Notes: generated by a model from the letters alone, not told the origin. A stretch of 64,000 bases of DNA from Amborella trichopoda (GCF_000471905.2 NW_006499912.1:1-64000), one strand, 5' to 3'; counted from the first letter of the stretch, positions 24,160-35,585 are shown. A program made the numbers and translations.

Positions 24160-25317
24160 TGTTTATGGTGAAAATCTGACAGATCTTTTGATGAAGATCT
24201 CTCAAATTTTAACACCTTAAACTAATTAAAAAGATGTAAATAAAGTGGTAGAGAAAGTGGGACAGATCAAATTCAGATATGAGGTCAGATTTGCCTGAAA
24301 ACAAGCAGATCTACTCTCAGATTTGTGGCAGAGCTAGCATGATCCAGAGCATTAAAATATGATTTTTAAGACAAGTTAACAGATCAAAAATAAAGAAAAG
24401 ACGCAAAACAGTAAAAAGAAGAAGAAAGAGAGAGGAATAAATAATACCAAATCGAGATGGATGGCCTGGGATTCTCGAGCTTCGCTCGTATCAGAACCGG
24501 TCCTCTTTGCCTCTCTGATTCGGATGTTGACCAGTAGATCTTTAGTGTAAAGAGTTTTGATCTCGGGTTTTTGTACCCTAGGTCTAGGTTTTCTCAATCT
24601 TGGGGGTTAAGACTTTAGGAGGCTAGGGTTTCTATCTTCTCTAGGGTTTCCAATCTAGAGATTTTTCTAAAGCTGCCAGTCTTTCTTAAGGTCTGGAGGA
24701 GAATTTCCTTAGTTTTCTAAGGGTTTTGTGATCTCTAGAGGTTGAATATGAATTCTGAGATTTTTTCTAATTTTCTGGGGATTTTTCCTAAATTTTTAAG
24801 AATTTTCTAAAGATTTTTACTATTTTTATTTTTTGGATAATTTTCCTAATTTCAAGAATTTCTAAGGTTCTTTTGGTCTCTTTTTCTCTCTTTTTTGGGT
24901 TAGGGAGATGAGGTATTTATAAGATTCAATTGGTGATTTTTTCTAGTTTTTTTTGGAGTTTTTGCATAATTTTTTGGATTTATCTTGAAGTTTTATCTTT
25001 ATCTAGTTAAAGAAAATGTGTTTACTGTATCATCAGATGTGTTGACTACATCATTAGCCTGCGTCTGGGCCCGTTACAGCGTGGCTCGCGGCTCGACAGT
25101 TGGGTCTCATAGGGACTAATTTATCATTTGTTATATCTTTTTATCCGTAGGTCCGATTTAGGTGATTCTTGGACCGTTGGAAAGCTCTAGGGCTCTACTT
25201 CTAATTGGGATAGGATTTAGATAGTTTTGGGATAATTAAATAGGGTATAATAGGATAATGTGGTCCTAAAGGTTAAAAAACCATCGAATTTGCAAGATTT
25301 AAAATGGGGTGTCTACA
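24160..25317 (-). repeat. T1 5' LTR
   Basis: Starts TGTAGACACCCC at 25317 on the minus strand and ends TAAACA at 24160. It aligns with 12636-13798 over its whole length, with scattered substitutions and small indels. Confidence 0.9.
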
Positions 25318-25322
25318 CCCAT
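25318..25322. other. Target-site duplication of T1, right copy
   Basis: CCCAT, identical to 12631-12635. On the minus strand it lies in the Copia C3 RT end (context NFDMKDMG), which continues on the other side of T1. Confidence 0.85.
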
Positions 25323-25730
25323 ATCTTTCATATCAAAATTACTTGATAGTATTGCTTTTGTATTCCTTATATGGTCTATAGTGCTACAAGCTATTAGAAT
25401 ATCATCCACATATAAAGTCATGAAAGTAATGCCAATTCCACTGGGCTTATGGTATACACAATGGTCATCCTCATTTGGTTTGAATCCATATCTAATCAGG
25501 GTTTGGTAGAACTCTAGGAACCATCTTCTTGAAGCTTGTTTGAAACCATAAAGTGATTTGTTAAATTTGTACACTAACGTTTCCTTTCCTTTCACAACAA
25601 AACCCTCGGGTTGGTTCATGTATATATCCTCTTTAAGGTCACCATTTAAGAAGGCGGTTGTCACATCCATTTGATGCAATTCTAGGTCAAGGTAGGCTGC
25701 TATGGATATGATCATCCAAATTGAAAGCAT
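25318..25730 (-). mobile_element. C3 reverse-transcriptase segment
   Basis: A minus-strand frame with ELHQMDVTTAFLNGDLKEDI, YMNQPEGFV, YKFNKSLYGFKQASR and TLYVDDILIA: the four Copia RT landmarks in order, including the YVDD catalytic pair. It stops at the T1 border, where the T1 LTR begins. Confidence 0.9.
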
Positions 25731-26472
25731 TTTGGCAATAGATGAATAGGTGTCAAAATAATCTACCCCTTTCTTTTAAGTAAAACCTTTTGCTACAAGC
25801 CTTGCCATGTAGTTTTCAATACGCCCTTTAGAGTTAAGTTTCCTTTTGAATACCCACTTACCTCCAATGGATCTAAGGTTAGGTGGTAATCAGATTGACT
25901 CTCATACATGGTTCTTTATGATTGAATTTATCTCATCTTGCATGGCTTCCTTCCATAACTTATGATTCGGACAAGACAGCATGTAGGTAAGAATATGGTT
26001 CATCATTTGGTTGTTCATTAATCCTCTCACAGTCCTCCCCAAGTAAGAGAAAAAGGTCGGTGGCTTCCTTATTCTCTCACTTCGCCTAAGTGGGATGGTT
26101 TTAATTTCTTTGTTAGGCTGAAGCTCATAGAAGTCTACTCTCTTTTAGGTTGATTATCTCTTAAGGAATTCATCTTCAAGAGGTTATAAAACCTAAATCC
26201 TTTCCCATGACTTAGGTATCCTATGAAAATACATTTTATGGTTTTAGGATCAAGTTTGGACCTATTTTGGGATGGTATGAGAACATGGGCTGAACATCCC
26301 CAAACCTTGAGGTGCTTTATTGAGGGAGATCGGCCCATGAAGAGTTAGTAAGGGGTTTATTGAATTGCTTTGGTGGGAGTCCGATTAAGGACATATGTGG
26401 CGGTTAGAATCACCTCTCCCCAAAACTCTAATCCAAGATTAGCAGTACTCATCATACTTCGATCCGTTTCAA

Positions 26473-26793
26473 CTAGGGTCTTATTCCTTCTCTCGACAAC
26501 CCCATTTTGTGCGGGTGAGTAAGGTATGGTGGTTTTGTGGACAATCCCATGTTGGACACAAAGATCTTGGAAGGCTTGGGAGGTGTAACCCCACCCCTAT
26601 CTGGTATAAGGTTTTTGATGGTTTGACCTAGTTGGTTTTCAACTTCCATTTTATATTGTTGGAATTTGGTTATGGCCTCACTTTTATTTCTCATGAGATA
26701 GGTGTGACCAAAACGGGAATGGACATCAATGAATGTTATGAAGTACCTCATGTGCCCCATGGTAGGCACACTCATAGGTCCACACACATCCAA
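26473..26793 (-). mobile_element. C3 integrase segment
   Basis: A minus-strand frame starting MDVCGPMSVPTMGHMRYFIT, which holds the first catalytic aspartate context (D-x-x-G-P-M) of Copia integrase, then FIDVHSRFGHTYLM and a KNLIPDRGG stretch at the second catalytic aspartate. Only part of the core is in this frame. Confidence 0.85.
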
Positions 26794-26913
26794 GTGGATT
26801 AGTTCTAAAAAACTAGAGAACCCTTTCGACCTTTTGGTGTGACTCCTTTACCATCTTTCCTTGAAGGCAAGCCTCGCATCTATTATGAGAATCGATATTC
26901 ATTTTATCAAGCA

Positions 26914-27442
26914 TCATTCTTTCATCATAATATACATTCTAGATGGATTAATGTGACCTAACCTTAAATGCCATAAAGTAAAATTTTGTAAATCATCACC
27001 CAAGTAAGCGAACTCCTTTTTCATTTTAATTTCATAAAGCCCTTGAACCAAGTGGGCTACAAAAACAAGGTTTTCATTAACAGAGCTATCGTGCACATAG
27101 ATCTTTTCTTCCTTAAACAAGAGCACAAACCCGACTTTACTCATCTTGGAAGCTGAGATGAGATTCTTCCCCATCCCGAGTGCATAAGGTGTCCTTAAGC
27201 ATGTGAGTTTCACCATTAGTGAGCTCCAACACATAGTCTCTTTGGCTTAAGGCCTTTTCTATTTGATTTCCACTCATATAAAGATTATGGATACGAGGTT
27301 TGAAATTATAAAACCTTCTAAAGCCCTTCATAGAATTTGTCACATGGATAGTAGCCCTCGAGTCAAGAACCCACACATCCACCTCTTCATTGGCAATCAA
27401 AGTCTCATGGACCACACAACCTCTCTTTCTTTGGTCCTCCAC
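26914..27442 (-). mobile_element. C3 protease and GAG-pre-integrase segments
   Basis: Two overlapping minus-strand frames. The upstream one (27137-27442) has VWVLDSRATIHVTNS, matching the Copia protease block WxxDSGAxxHxT at its catalytic aspartate. The other (26914-27234) ends in LWHLRLGHINPSRM, the GAG-pre-integrase LWHxRLGH motif that precedes the integrase zinc finger. Confidence 0.85.
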
Positions 27443-27562
27443 CAGTATTAGCTTGGGGGTTGTAGTATTGGACTTAGGAACAAAATGAGGATTTTGTGGA
27501 TGATGAAGTTACCTACAAAACTTTTGGGTATTCCTGTATTTCTTGTATCTATAGCATTGCAC

Positions 27563-28021
27563 CTAGGAATAATCTTGGCTTGAGGGCCAAACTGAACTCC
27601 CACCTACCATCAAGGGTGTGGGTGGTGGTTTAGGCCTAAAAGGCATGGGGCTAGCATGGTTTGGTGGGCAGACATGGGTTTCAGGAGGGTATGGGCTAAA
27701 TAGATAATGGGAGTAGCATTTTTCCTTTTGCTTCCCCTGCCCTTTCCATTTTCCTTTCCCCTTTCTTTTATTGTTCTTAGCATCATTACTCCAACTCACT
27801 CCCACATTACATGTATTCACCATAGAAGAGTTCGGAAGAGAAGAAGAGATAGGAGTAATGAGTAAGGGAGTAGAAGAATATGAGGGTGTGAAGAAATTGG
27901 GAAAATTTAGAAAGAAAGGAAGAAATTTGGGTTTTTGTTGCAGCAGCAACAATGAAAAAAGACAAGGAAGCCGAGAAAAAGAAGGAGAAGAGAAGACAAG
28001 TTCATATTTTGTGGAAGCCAA
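27563..28021 (-). mobile_element. Uncertain frame: C3 gag end joined to CT-rich leader-like sequence
   Basis: A 152-residue minus-strand frame. Its C-terminal half has NNKRKGKGKWKGQGKQKEKC, like the basic tail of a Copia gag, then proline-rich sequence leading toward the C3 protease. Its N-terminal half (27820-28021) is serine-, leucine- and phenylalanine-rich and comes from CT-rich DNA that looks like a plant 5' leader. I see no domain. It may be the point where C3 meets unrelated DNA. Confidence 0.35.
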
Positions 28022-28371
28022 GAAGAAGGAGAAGGTAAGTTCATGTTTTGTGTTTTGCCATTTTGAACTTGAAATACTTGTTTTTATTTTGCTTTATGTT
28101 TGGATATAGTATGTGGTTGTGTTGATGTATGCTTTTTTTAAAGTGAAGACAAATTCAGTACATGAATACCACCATTTTACCCAAAAAAATCTGTATTTTT
28201 AATTGTTGAATACCACCTTTAACTGCGGATTCCTTTGGACTGTTATTGCTTTATATTGTTGCTTTGACAATCATACATACAAACACTTTGCTTTTGCCAT
28301 GGGAGAAACTACGTAAGGTATAATTCTTGAGCTAAAGCCTCCTTCCAACACTAGCAATAATGGTATTCACT
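28022..28371. other. No recognisable feature
   Basis: AT-rich sequence with a GAAGGTAAGTTCATGTTTTG donor-like context at 28031-28050 that echoes a similar stretch at 27990-28010. No gene can be supported. Confidence 0.4.
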
Positions 28372-28605
28372 TAATAAATAAAATAAAGGATATATAAGAA
28401 CAATATCCAATATGACGAATAGGTATCTTAATAAATAAAATAAAAGGATATATAAGAACAAATATCCAATATGACGAATAGGTATCTTAATAAATAAAAT
28501 AAAAGGATATATAAGAACAAATATCCAATATGACGAATAGGTATCTTAATAAATAAAATAAAAGAATATATAAGAACAAATATCCAATATGACGAATAGG
28601 TATCT
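28372..28605. repeat. Minisatellite, 4 copies of a 57-59 bp unit
   Basis: Copies at 28372-28428 (57 bp), 28429-28487, 28488-28546 and 28547-28605 (59 bp each). The unit starts TAATAAATAAAATAAAAGGA and ends ATGACGAATAGGTATCT. Copies 2 and 3 appear identical, copy 1 lacks two bases and copy 4 has one change. Head-to-tail with no spacers. Confidence 0.95.
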
Positions 28606-28847
28606 ATGAAGCTCCTTTTGATCGTGAGGGGCTACTATTTCCTACTCTTGTTTCTTTTACTCCATCTGCTCCTCATCATCGTCCACTTTCATCAAGGAGT
28701 CCCCTATGTTTCAACTCCCAACTGTGAAACGAAAACCACCAATCAAGCAAAAATAAAAGGATTAAGATAAAAAAAAGAAAAGAAAAAGGTACACATCTCA
28801 GCCCCATACTGTTCCTCCCCAACACCCCCCTCTCTCTCTCTCAACAT

Positions 28848-29340
28848 GTTACGTACAGACATCGAAAAAAAAGAAGGAATACTAATGGGCCAATTTTGGG
28901 TGAAAGTTACACGGAAGGTCGGTCAAGATTTTTTTTTGTTTTGTTTTTTTAATTTTGTTTTTAGTTTTTTCATTAGTAGGGATAAGTTCCAGAGAGGTTC
29001 GAGTATAGGGGCCCCGGACCACTCTTCATTTCTTTTTGTGGAAGAAAAGAGCGGTCGGAGGATGGGGACCTCGGACTGTTCTAGAATTAAGCCCTAGCTC
29101 GGTCCAGATAGTTGTCCGAGGTCCCCATCCTCAGACCGCTCTTCGTTTCCTTTTTGTGGAAGAAAAGAGCACTCCAAGGATAGAGACCTCGGACCGCTCT
29201 CTAGATTAAGCCAAGTGATCCCGAAGGGCAACTTTAAAAAAACAATAAAAAATGTGGATTGACCGACTTTCTGCATAACTTTTCCCGTAATCCATTTAGT
29301 ATTTTTTTTTTTTTTTCTTTTTGTGTCCTTACATAAATTA
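28848..29340. mobile_element. Foldback / MITE-like inverted-repeat structure
   Basis: The left segment 28848-28930 (core AATGGGCCAATTTTGGGTGA, then ACACGGAAGGTCGGTCAA) is complementary, with mismatches, to 29254-29340. Between them lie two direct copies of a block of about 85 bp (about 29018-29095 and 29130-29215) with the marker TTGTGGAAGAAAAGAGC, which also carries complementary GGGACCTCGGAC / GTCCGAGGTCCC pieces. No clear target-site duplication was found, so the class is open. Confidence 0.6.
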
Positions 29341-29636
29341 CTCAATTATAAAAAAAAAATTTTAATGGGATTTTTTGACCTAATTTTTAAGGACATGTTA
29401 TCTCTAACATGGAGATCATGAATATGAAAAAAATAATAAATTTTGAAAATAAAAAATAATAATTCTATTAAGAACATATTTGGACCGTTAGCTTCAATTG
29501 TTTTTAGATGGACCACCTATTTGCATCCATCTTTAAGATGTATACTTTATACCTAGGGGACCGCAAATGTAGAAATGCAGTCCCTGCTACATGAAACAAT
29601 TTCCCTTAGAAATAAGGGATAGTTGCACCTATGTCA

Positions 29637-29645
29637 TTTGTTTAA
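29637..29645. other. 9-bp target-site duplication, left copy
   Basis: TTTGTTTAA, identical to 30383-30391; it flanks the MITE at 29646-30382. Confidence 0.85.
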
Positions 29646-30382
29646 GGGAAAACTACGTAAATATCAGTTAAATCTCATGTTATTGTGAAAATACTTGAAA
29701 TTTTTTGTTATTATTCAAATCTGTCTTTTCAACTTCGTAACATTTTTATTTTAAAACAAAAGAAACTGCCTAATTTCGGTTTTTGAAAAACCGATTTTTT
29801 TTTAATTATCGATTTTCCAAAAACCGAATTTTTTAATTTTCAATTTTTTTAAATTTCATTTTTTCAAAAACTGAAATTTAGTGCTTGTAGCTTGGTATGT
29901 TAAAAAAACTAAAGAAATAATATAAAAATATGGTGTGTATATAATATGATACCTATTTATAATGCTACTTCATGAATAGTATATGGGTAAAAGCAGATGG
30001 CTTTCTTTAAGAGGTTTTGGTACCAAATCCTCCGCATTCCATGATTGGTTTTTTTTTTTTTTTTGGCTCTTTAATAAAATAAAAAACACTTATTTTTTTC
30101 TTGAAAATATTAAATTGCATATAGCGGGACTCGAACTCTTTGATGTGAAAGTGTAAGGGCATGCATGATAACCAAAAAGCCAATTCAACTCGAAGTTTTA
30201 ATATTTGGGCATACACAATATTGATATTAAAAAAAAAATAGGTTTTTCAAAAATCAAAATTTAAAAAGTTTAGGCTTTAGAAAAGCTGAAATTAAAAAAA
30301 AAAAAAACGGTTTTTCATAAATCGAAAATGGGCAGTTTCATCTTCTAAAAAATAATATATGGGATATTTACATAATTTTCCC
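29646..30382. mobile_element. Mutator-like MITE with 9-bp target-site duplication
   Basis: The left end GGGAAAACTACGTAAATATC pairs with the right end (reverse complement GGGAAAATTATGTAAATATC), 18 of 20 matching. Both sides are flanked by the same 9-mer, TTTGTTTAA. Terminal inverted repeats starting GGG with 9-bp duplications are typical of Mutator-like elements. It is non-coding and 737 bp long. Further in, complementary stretches around 29770-29840 and 30240-30330 (GGTTTTTGAAAAACCGA-like) extend the inverted symmetry. Confidence 0.85.
30045..30190 (-). mobile_element. Possible tRNA-derived SINE inside the MITE
   Basis: On the minus strand, TTGGCTTTTTGGTTATC (about 30163-30182) resembles a Pol III A box and GAGTTCGAGTCCCGC (about 30125-30140) a B box, about 35-45 bases apart. 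Downstream the strand ends in a long A run (T run at 30047-30063 on the plus strand). This layout fits a tRNA-derived SINE head and tail. No target-site duplication was verified. Confidence 0.4.
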
Positions 30383-30391
30383 TTTGTTTAA
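30383..30391. other. 9-bp target-site duplication, right copy
   Basis: TTTGTTTAA, identical to 29637-29645. Confidence 0.85.
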
Positions 30392-32025
30392 GCTTCAGAG
30401 AGAGAGAGAGAGAGCACCGCTGGAAATGGAACACCCAAAATCCAAACCCTAATCAAGAAAAATTAAAAATGTAATAGAAGAACAGAAGAGTATGATAGAA
30501 GAACAGAAGAGTTGTACTACTGTCTACTAATTAGCAAGATTAGGGTTTATTGTAGTGTCTTACTCTTATAGAGTATGAGTGTGCTTTTCCTTAACCATGG
30601 GGTAAGCAAAAGAAGTTGCCTTGCAAATAACTTTGCACACCTTGAATATTTCGAGCCATTACAAGAGGAAAAAAGAAAAAGCATGGTTCTCAAGCCAAAT
30701 CTAGCTTCAACAATTGACTATTTGTTCCTCTGTCGGAGGTGTTTCATCATCTTAAACCTATTTTGGCCTAATAACTTTAGCAAATGACACTGTGCATCAG
30801 TCTGACATTCAAAAGCCCTAAACTTTATAATTTAGAGCCCATATTGTAAAAACCACCCACAATTCACCTAAATTAGACCAAATTTATCTTTATATTATAG
30901 AGAATTTCACATTGTTTCAAATGGTCAAAGAATCGTTCATTTCCGTTTCATCCCACCACATTTTAGTTGCAGGCAACATAGTAAAGAATTGTGGAAATTA
31001 TGTTTTAGTCCCTATGCGACACGATACATGCATATGCAAAATTGTGTGTGTGCTCGGCAATGCATGATGCGGAGACGCAGAGAATAATGTCCTATTCATC
31101 CCATCACACTCTAGAAACCTCTAGAAGCCTTTTTAATCCATTTGGCCTTAGAATTGACGATTCTGACTTCCCATGGCCCTTGAAATTCAAGATTCATGAT
31201 TGTTGGGTTGATTTTGAGTTTAACCATGTACCCAATAAACTATAGAGATCATTGTGTTCTAGAGATCGATTAACGAGCCACAAGATGGTCGATCAAGGAA
31301 CCACTCACAAATAGGAATGGACCACAGATAGAACCGGGGCAATAATGAAGTCTGATACTATGTCAAACATATAAAGAGGATGGCACCACAAGTTAACTTA
31401 CATAATAAGATAAATTACAATAAATAATACACGTATGAAATATTTACTTTATACATATGACATGATACATAATAAATACAAGATCTTTAATGATCTCTAC
31501 ATAAACCCTGCATATACTTCTAGGTATCCTAAACACTAAACCCAGATTGCAAATATGGGAATCAACTTTCCTTATTCATTAGGGACCCTATTTTGGACTA
31601 CAATGTAACAATGGAGGAAAGAAAGTCTAATTTTGCCTCTTGGACACATCTCTAGAGATTTGGACCTCATTGTTGGCAATGTGAATTACGTTGCTGAAGC
31701 CATAAGAGGTCACATGGACTTCAATTCTTTTAGAGGAAAACTAGGGATTCCTAAGTCTGTCTAACACTGAAATTGATTACAATTTTAATTACACTTTAAG
31801 TAACAAAATTGCGTTATTTCAATCTGTTTAAGTTTATTTTTATGGAACTTTGTGGGGAGCAAATACAATTGAAAATATACTTATCTAAGAGTAAATGATT
31901 TAGAAATTTGGGAAGAAATTTGATAACTGATAGCTTAATGATTTATATCAAAGTTCAAGAGGAAGATAGTTAAGATGCATATCAGGAGATATCAATCAAT
32001 AACACATAGAATCGAGATTGATCGA
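30392..32025. other. No recognisable feature
   Basis: Unique-looking sequence with a short GA repeat at about 30398-30415. The short open frames (for example around 30575-30787 and 31042-31245) show no domain, no consistent codon pattern and no plausible splice structure. I see nothing I can name. Confidence 0.5.
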
Positions 32026-32455
32026 TGTTGGCATGGAGATAATAATATTTAGGAGTTCCTATTTTGTGGGATACTAAACCACACTTTAGGGAACTTTATC
32101 AAAATAGGAAAGACATTAGAAAATGGCCTCATGGGGGTAGCTCATGGGCTTATATCTCTTCATAAAAAGGTATTTGTTGAGAGAGAAAATATGAGTGCAA
32201 AAACGATAAAGAGAGGGTAAGTTCTTGAAGTCTTTGTGAAGGTGCTCCTCATAGAAAAAAATCTTGTATTAGGGCTTGTGAGAGAGAGCTTGCTTGCATA
32301 GTTTCTTTCTGATTAGTGGAAGAGGAGTTTGCTAGCCCATGGGATGTATGCAATTGTCGAATCATGTAAATTTTTGTATTTTTATCATTTTTATTTTTTT
32401 ACACTATTTCCTGATCGCTTTATTTTTACCCAATATTGGTTTTTTATCTTCCACA
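32026..32455 (+). repeat. Element A 5' LTR
   Basis: Starts TGTTGGCATGGAGATAAT and ends CTTCCACA, 430 bp. Its first ~330 bp align with 35586-35930 (shared TTTAGGAGTTC, TATCAAAATAGGAAAGA, TATTTGTTGAGAGAGA and GGGCTTGTGAGAGAGAGCTTG-like stretches). Confidence 0.75.
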
Positions 32456-32456
32456 A

Positions 32457-32472
32457 TTAGTATTAGAGCCCT
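32457..32472 (+). other. Element A primer-binding site
   Basis: TTAGTATTAGAGCCCT right after the LTR is a close variant of TTGGTATCAGAGCCC, the usual Copia initiator-Met primer site. Confidence 0.65.
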
Positions 32473-32499
32473 AGGTTTTGAGATCCTTGCTAGGTTTTT

Positions 32500-32724
32500 G
32501 TGACACATCATAGAGATGGTTCTGGGAAATTCAATCAAATACAAAATCCAAAAGTTTTATGGTTTGAATTTCTCAACTTAGAAGTGAAGATGCATGCGAT
32601 TTTGGTAAAAGATTATTGCATGTTGGCTTTAATTGGCAAAGAAAAAAAACACGTAAAGATGGATGAAGATGAATTTGATAAGAAGGATCAGTTAGCCAAT
32701 GAGACATCCTTTTGCCTTCGATGA
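32500..32724 (+). mobile_element. Element A gag N-terminal segment
   Basis: A 74-residue frame with LWFEFLNLEVKMHAILVKDYCMLAL, matching the start of Copia gag (W-x-x-W-K-x-K-M-x-x-x-L). The rest of gag, including a zinc-knuckle-like WVCGNLGHGKKY at about 33175-33205, can be traced downstream. Confidence 0.65.
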
Positions 32725-34269
32725 ATCCATTTTATTCAATGTTTCCTAAGAAAAAGGCTCAAAATATTTATGGGACAGGCTGAAAAATTATTTATGAAGG
32801 TGAGTCTTTTCTAATAAATTGTTATAACTTCAACATGATTGTTAGTACTTCCTTACAAGGACACTATAAGTTCAGTGCCTAAATCAGTAAGTTGATCGCA
32901 CTAGATGTAAAATTTAATGAATAAAATAAGGTAGCCATATTACTCTGTTATATGTCACAACCATGGGATGGGCTGAAAAGGTCTCTCAGTAATGCGCACT
33001 CTCTAGAATTTGATTCCATTATTTCAACCTCTCTTGTAGAGGAGCTTAAACGAAAGTCTAGTCAAGAGTCATCCTCGAATGTGTTTGTAGCACAGAGTAG
33101 ATCAAATAGAGATAACTAGAGGAAAGAGTCAATCAAGAGACAAGTCGTGAGGGCATAAGAAAGTGAAGTTTTGGGTATGTGGAAATTTAGGCCACGGGAA
33201 GAAATATTAAAGGCATAAAAAAGAAATAAGAAGCTCCTAAATATGATTCAAATGAGAAGCTTAGTTCCAGTAAGTCACAAAGAAGTATGTTAGAACAATT
33301 TTTTGAAGATGGAGATTGGCTACTTGATTCGGATACATCATTTCATATGATGCCACATAATGATTAGTTCGATAAGTGCCAATCATGTGATAAAAGTATT
33401 CTCGTGTAAAATAGTGTGAATTGTAGAATATTGTAGAATATGAGAATTAATATGTTCAATTGAGTAACATGCATAATCCTAGGTGTCAAACATATTTCAG
33501 GCCTCAGAAGGAGTCCATGATGAGCAAGATCTCAGACAAACCTTGGTGTCAAACATATATTAGGGAAAATTTGATGATCAAAGTTTCAAGTTTACAGGTA
33601 GTAATATATGTCTCAATTGGCTAGGGAATTTGGGATAATACTTAGAAAGGAAGAATAAGAAAATATAGTTAACTCAGAAGAGTTATATGAAAAAGGTTTT
33701 GGCGTACTTCAATATGCTAAATGATAAACCACTTAGTACCCCATTTCATGTCCATATGAAGTTGTTTTTAAAACAATGTCCTAGCATCAAATCAGAGAAG
33801 ACTCATTTGCAATAGAGAGCCTCATGTTTCTTATGATTAGCTCCAAACCTGACATAGCACAACCAATGGGAGTTGTGAGTGGATTCATAGCAAATCCTAG
33901 TCATGATTACTAAATTGCTATGAAGTTGATCTTTCATTATTTGAAGGGAACTTATAATGTTGTTATTTGTTATAATAGGATTGATGTGAAAGTTGTTATG
34001 TTGATGCAGATTTTGCAAGTAATTTGAATAAAAGAATGTCTGCTATGAGGTATGTGGTGGTTTTTTTTTTCCTTTTATTTTTATTTGTTTTTGTGTGGGG
34101 GGGGGAATGATTTAGTTGGTTAATAATTGAGGTTGTAGTATGTGGTGACTTTGTTATCTACAGAGGCTGGGTATATGCCACTTACCCATACATCTAAAGA
34201 AGCAATTTCACTAAAGACCAAATCAACTCAATTTTACCCATACATCTAAAGACCAAATCAACTCAATTC

Positions 34270-35320
34270 CTTCACTCAACTCAATTCCGGGTCTTTGCTT
34301 GTACCCTTTAGCAACTATCCTTACTTTATACCTAACAATATCCCTTTTAGCATTTCTATTTGTCTTGTAAATCTATTTTACACCAATGGCTTTGTGACCC
34401 TTTAGGAGTGTTGTAAGCTCCCATGTGTCATTCCTATCAATTGCTTCAATCTCTTCATCTATGGTCTTTTTCCACTCTTAACTTTTGCGTGCTTCATCAA
34501 AATAAACGGGATCCAATTCTGCATAAAGACAAAGCAATGTGAGATCTTTATTTTCAACATAAAGCCTACAAGCAACCAAATAAATTTCTTGAATGGATTT
34601 TGTCTTCATAGTGCTATGAGTAGATTGGCCATTAGAAGAAGAATCACAAATTGGACTCAAGGGACCTTCTTGATGCTCAACTTCTCCCTAATCTTCCACT
34701 TCATCAACCTCAACGGTTTTCTTTTTTTGAATATTTTTCCAATCCCATACTCCATTTTTATCAAAGATCACTTCTCTACTCAATAATACTTTTTTAGTGA
34801 TGGGATTGTACAACTTGTAAGCCTTTGTTTTTCTCCATAGCCTATGAATACACACTTTTCTCTTTTGTCATCAAGCTTTGCCGTTTTCTCTTCGGGACTT
34901 TTAGCAAAAGCCACAGACCCAAAGATTCTTAGATGCTCTACATTTGGCTTGTAGGAGCTCCAAGCTTCTATGGGTGTCTTATATGACAATTCTTTTATGG
35001 GACACCTCTTCAACAAATATACTGCACAAGCAATGGCCTCAGCCCAAAATTCCTTTAGCATTTCTTTTTCTTTTGACATGCATCTTGCCATATTCAAAAT
35101 AGCTCTATTTTTTCTTTCCACCACACCACTTTGTTGTGGTGTGTAAGATGTGGTCATTATGTGGCAAATTTCATGTTCTTTACAAAAATTTCAGAAAGCA
35201 TTAGAATTGTATTTTCCACCTCTATCTGATCTTATCACTTAAATTTGAAAACCACTATGCTTCTCAACAAAAGCTTTGAATTTTTTAAATACTTCAAGGA
35301 ATCCATCTTTCTAATATAGA
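34270..35320 (-). mobile_element. Reversed Copia B fragment (integrase to RT start) inside element A
   Basis: The minus-strand frame 34780-35157 carries TPQQSGVVERKNRAILNMAR with the integrase catalytic glutamate, then FWAEAIACAVYLLKRCP and HLRIFGSVAFA. Lower down are an SSSNGQST linker (34478-34660) and GVKWIYKTNRNAK-like RT entry (about 34340-34400). The same family occurs on the plus strand at 46576-48650, where VDEVED, SSSSGQSTC and KAIGVKWIYKTKKNAK match. The fragment sits in opposite orientation to element A, whose sequence resumes on both sides. Broken. Confidence 0.8.
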
Positions 35321-35585
35321 ATTAAGTATATTGATATTCAAAATCACTTGTAACAGAAGTTGGAAGAAATTTACTATAGCTAATTCACATTGATAAAATT
35401 CCAGCAAATATGTTGACTAAGTCCGTAGGGAAGGGGAAATTCACTTGGCGCAGAGTTACTTGACGATTAGTGAATGGTTGGTGGTAATTTCTTGGAGCAA
35501 GCTAGTCAAAATTGAATGCATTTTCAGGTAGAAAATTGTTACCGTGAAGTCCATGTTTCCTTAGATTGACACATATCCTTCATAA

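Larger units (their letters stand above)
12636..25317 (-). mobile_element. Ty3/gypsy LTR retrotransposon T1, Tat lineage
   Basis: A full-length but decayed element of about 12.7 kb read on the minus strand: 5' LTR 24160-25317, primer site, leader and gag (about 22000-24100), protease region, RT, RNase H, a second archaeal-type RNase H, integrase, a tandem-repeat-rich 3' untranslated region and 3' LTR 12636-13798. The double RNase H and the repeat-bearing 3' region are hallmarks of the plant Tat/Ogre group. LTRs are about 1.16 kb. By eye their first ~300 bases differ at roughly one position in nine, so the insertion is old. Coding regions are broken many times and 698 bases are unsequenced. 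Flanking CCCAT repeats mark the insertion into Copia C3. Confidence 0.9.
25318..27850 (-). mobile_element. Copia C3, gag end to RT half
   Basis: On the minus strand, moving from high to low coordinates: a lysine-rich gag end (about 27690-27800), protease (27137-27442), GAG-pre-integrase (26914-27234), integrase (26473-26793), its C-terminal part (26135-26338, with KHLKVWGCSAHV) and RT (25318-25730). This is the normal Copia order and continues at 11700-12635 beyond T1. A 5' LTR could not be found above 27850. Broken in several places. Confidence 0.85.

Noticed and set aside
28372-28605. CRISPR-like regular repeats
   Set aside because: The 57-59 bp units are directly adjacent with no spacers, and the context is a plant repeat region.
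31042-31245. A short plus-strand frame in the unannotated stretch 30392-32025
   Set aside because: 67 residues with no motif, no splice or promoter context, and a composition expected by chance.
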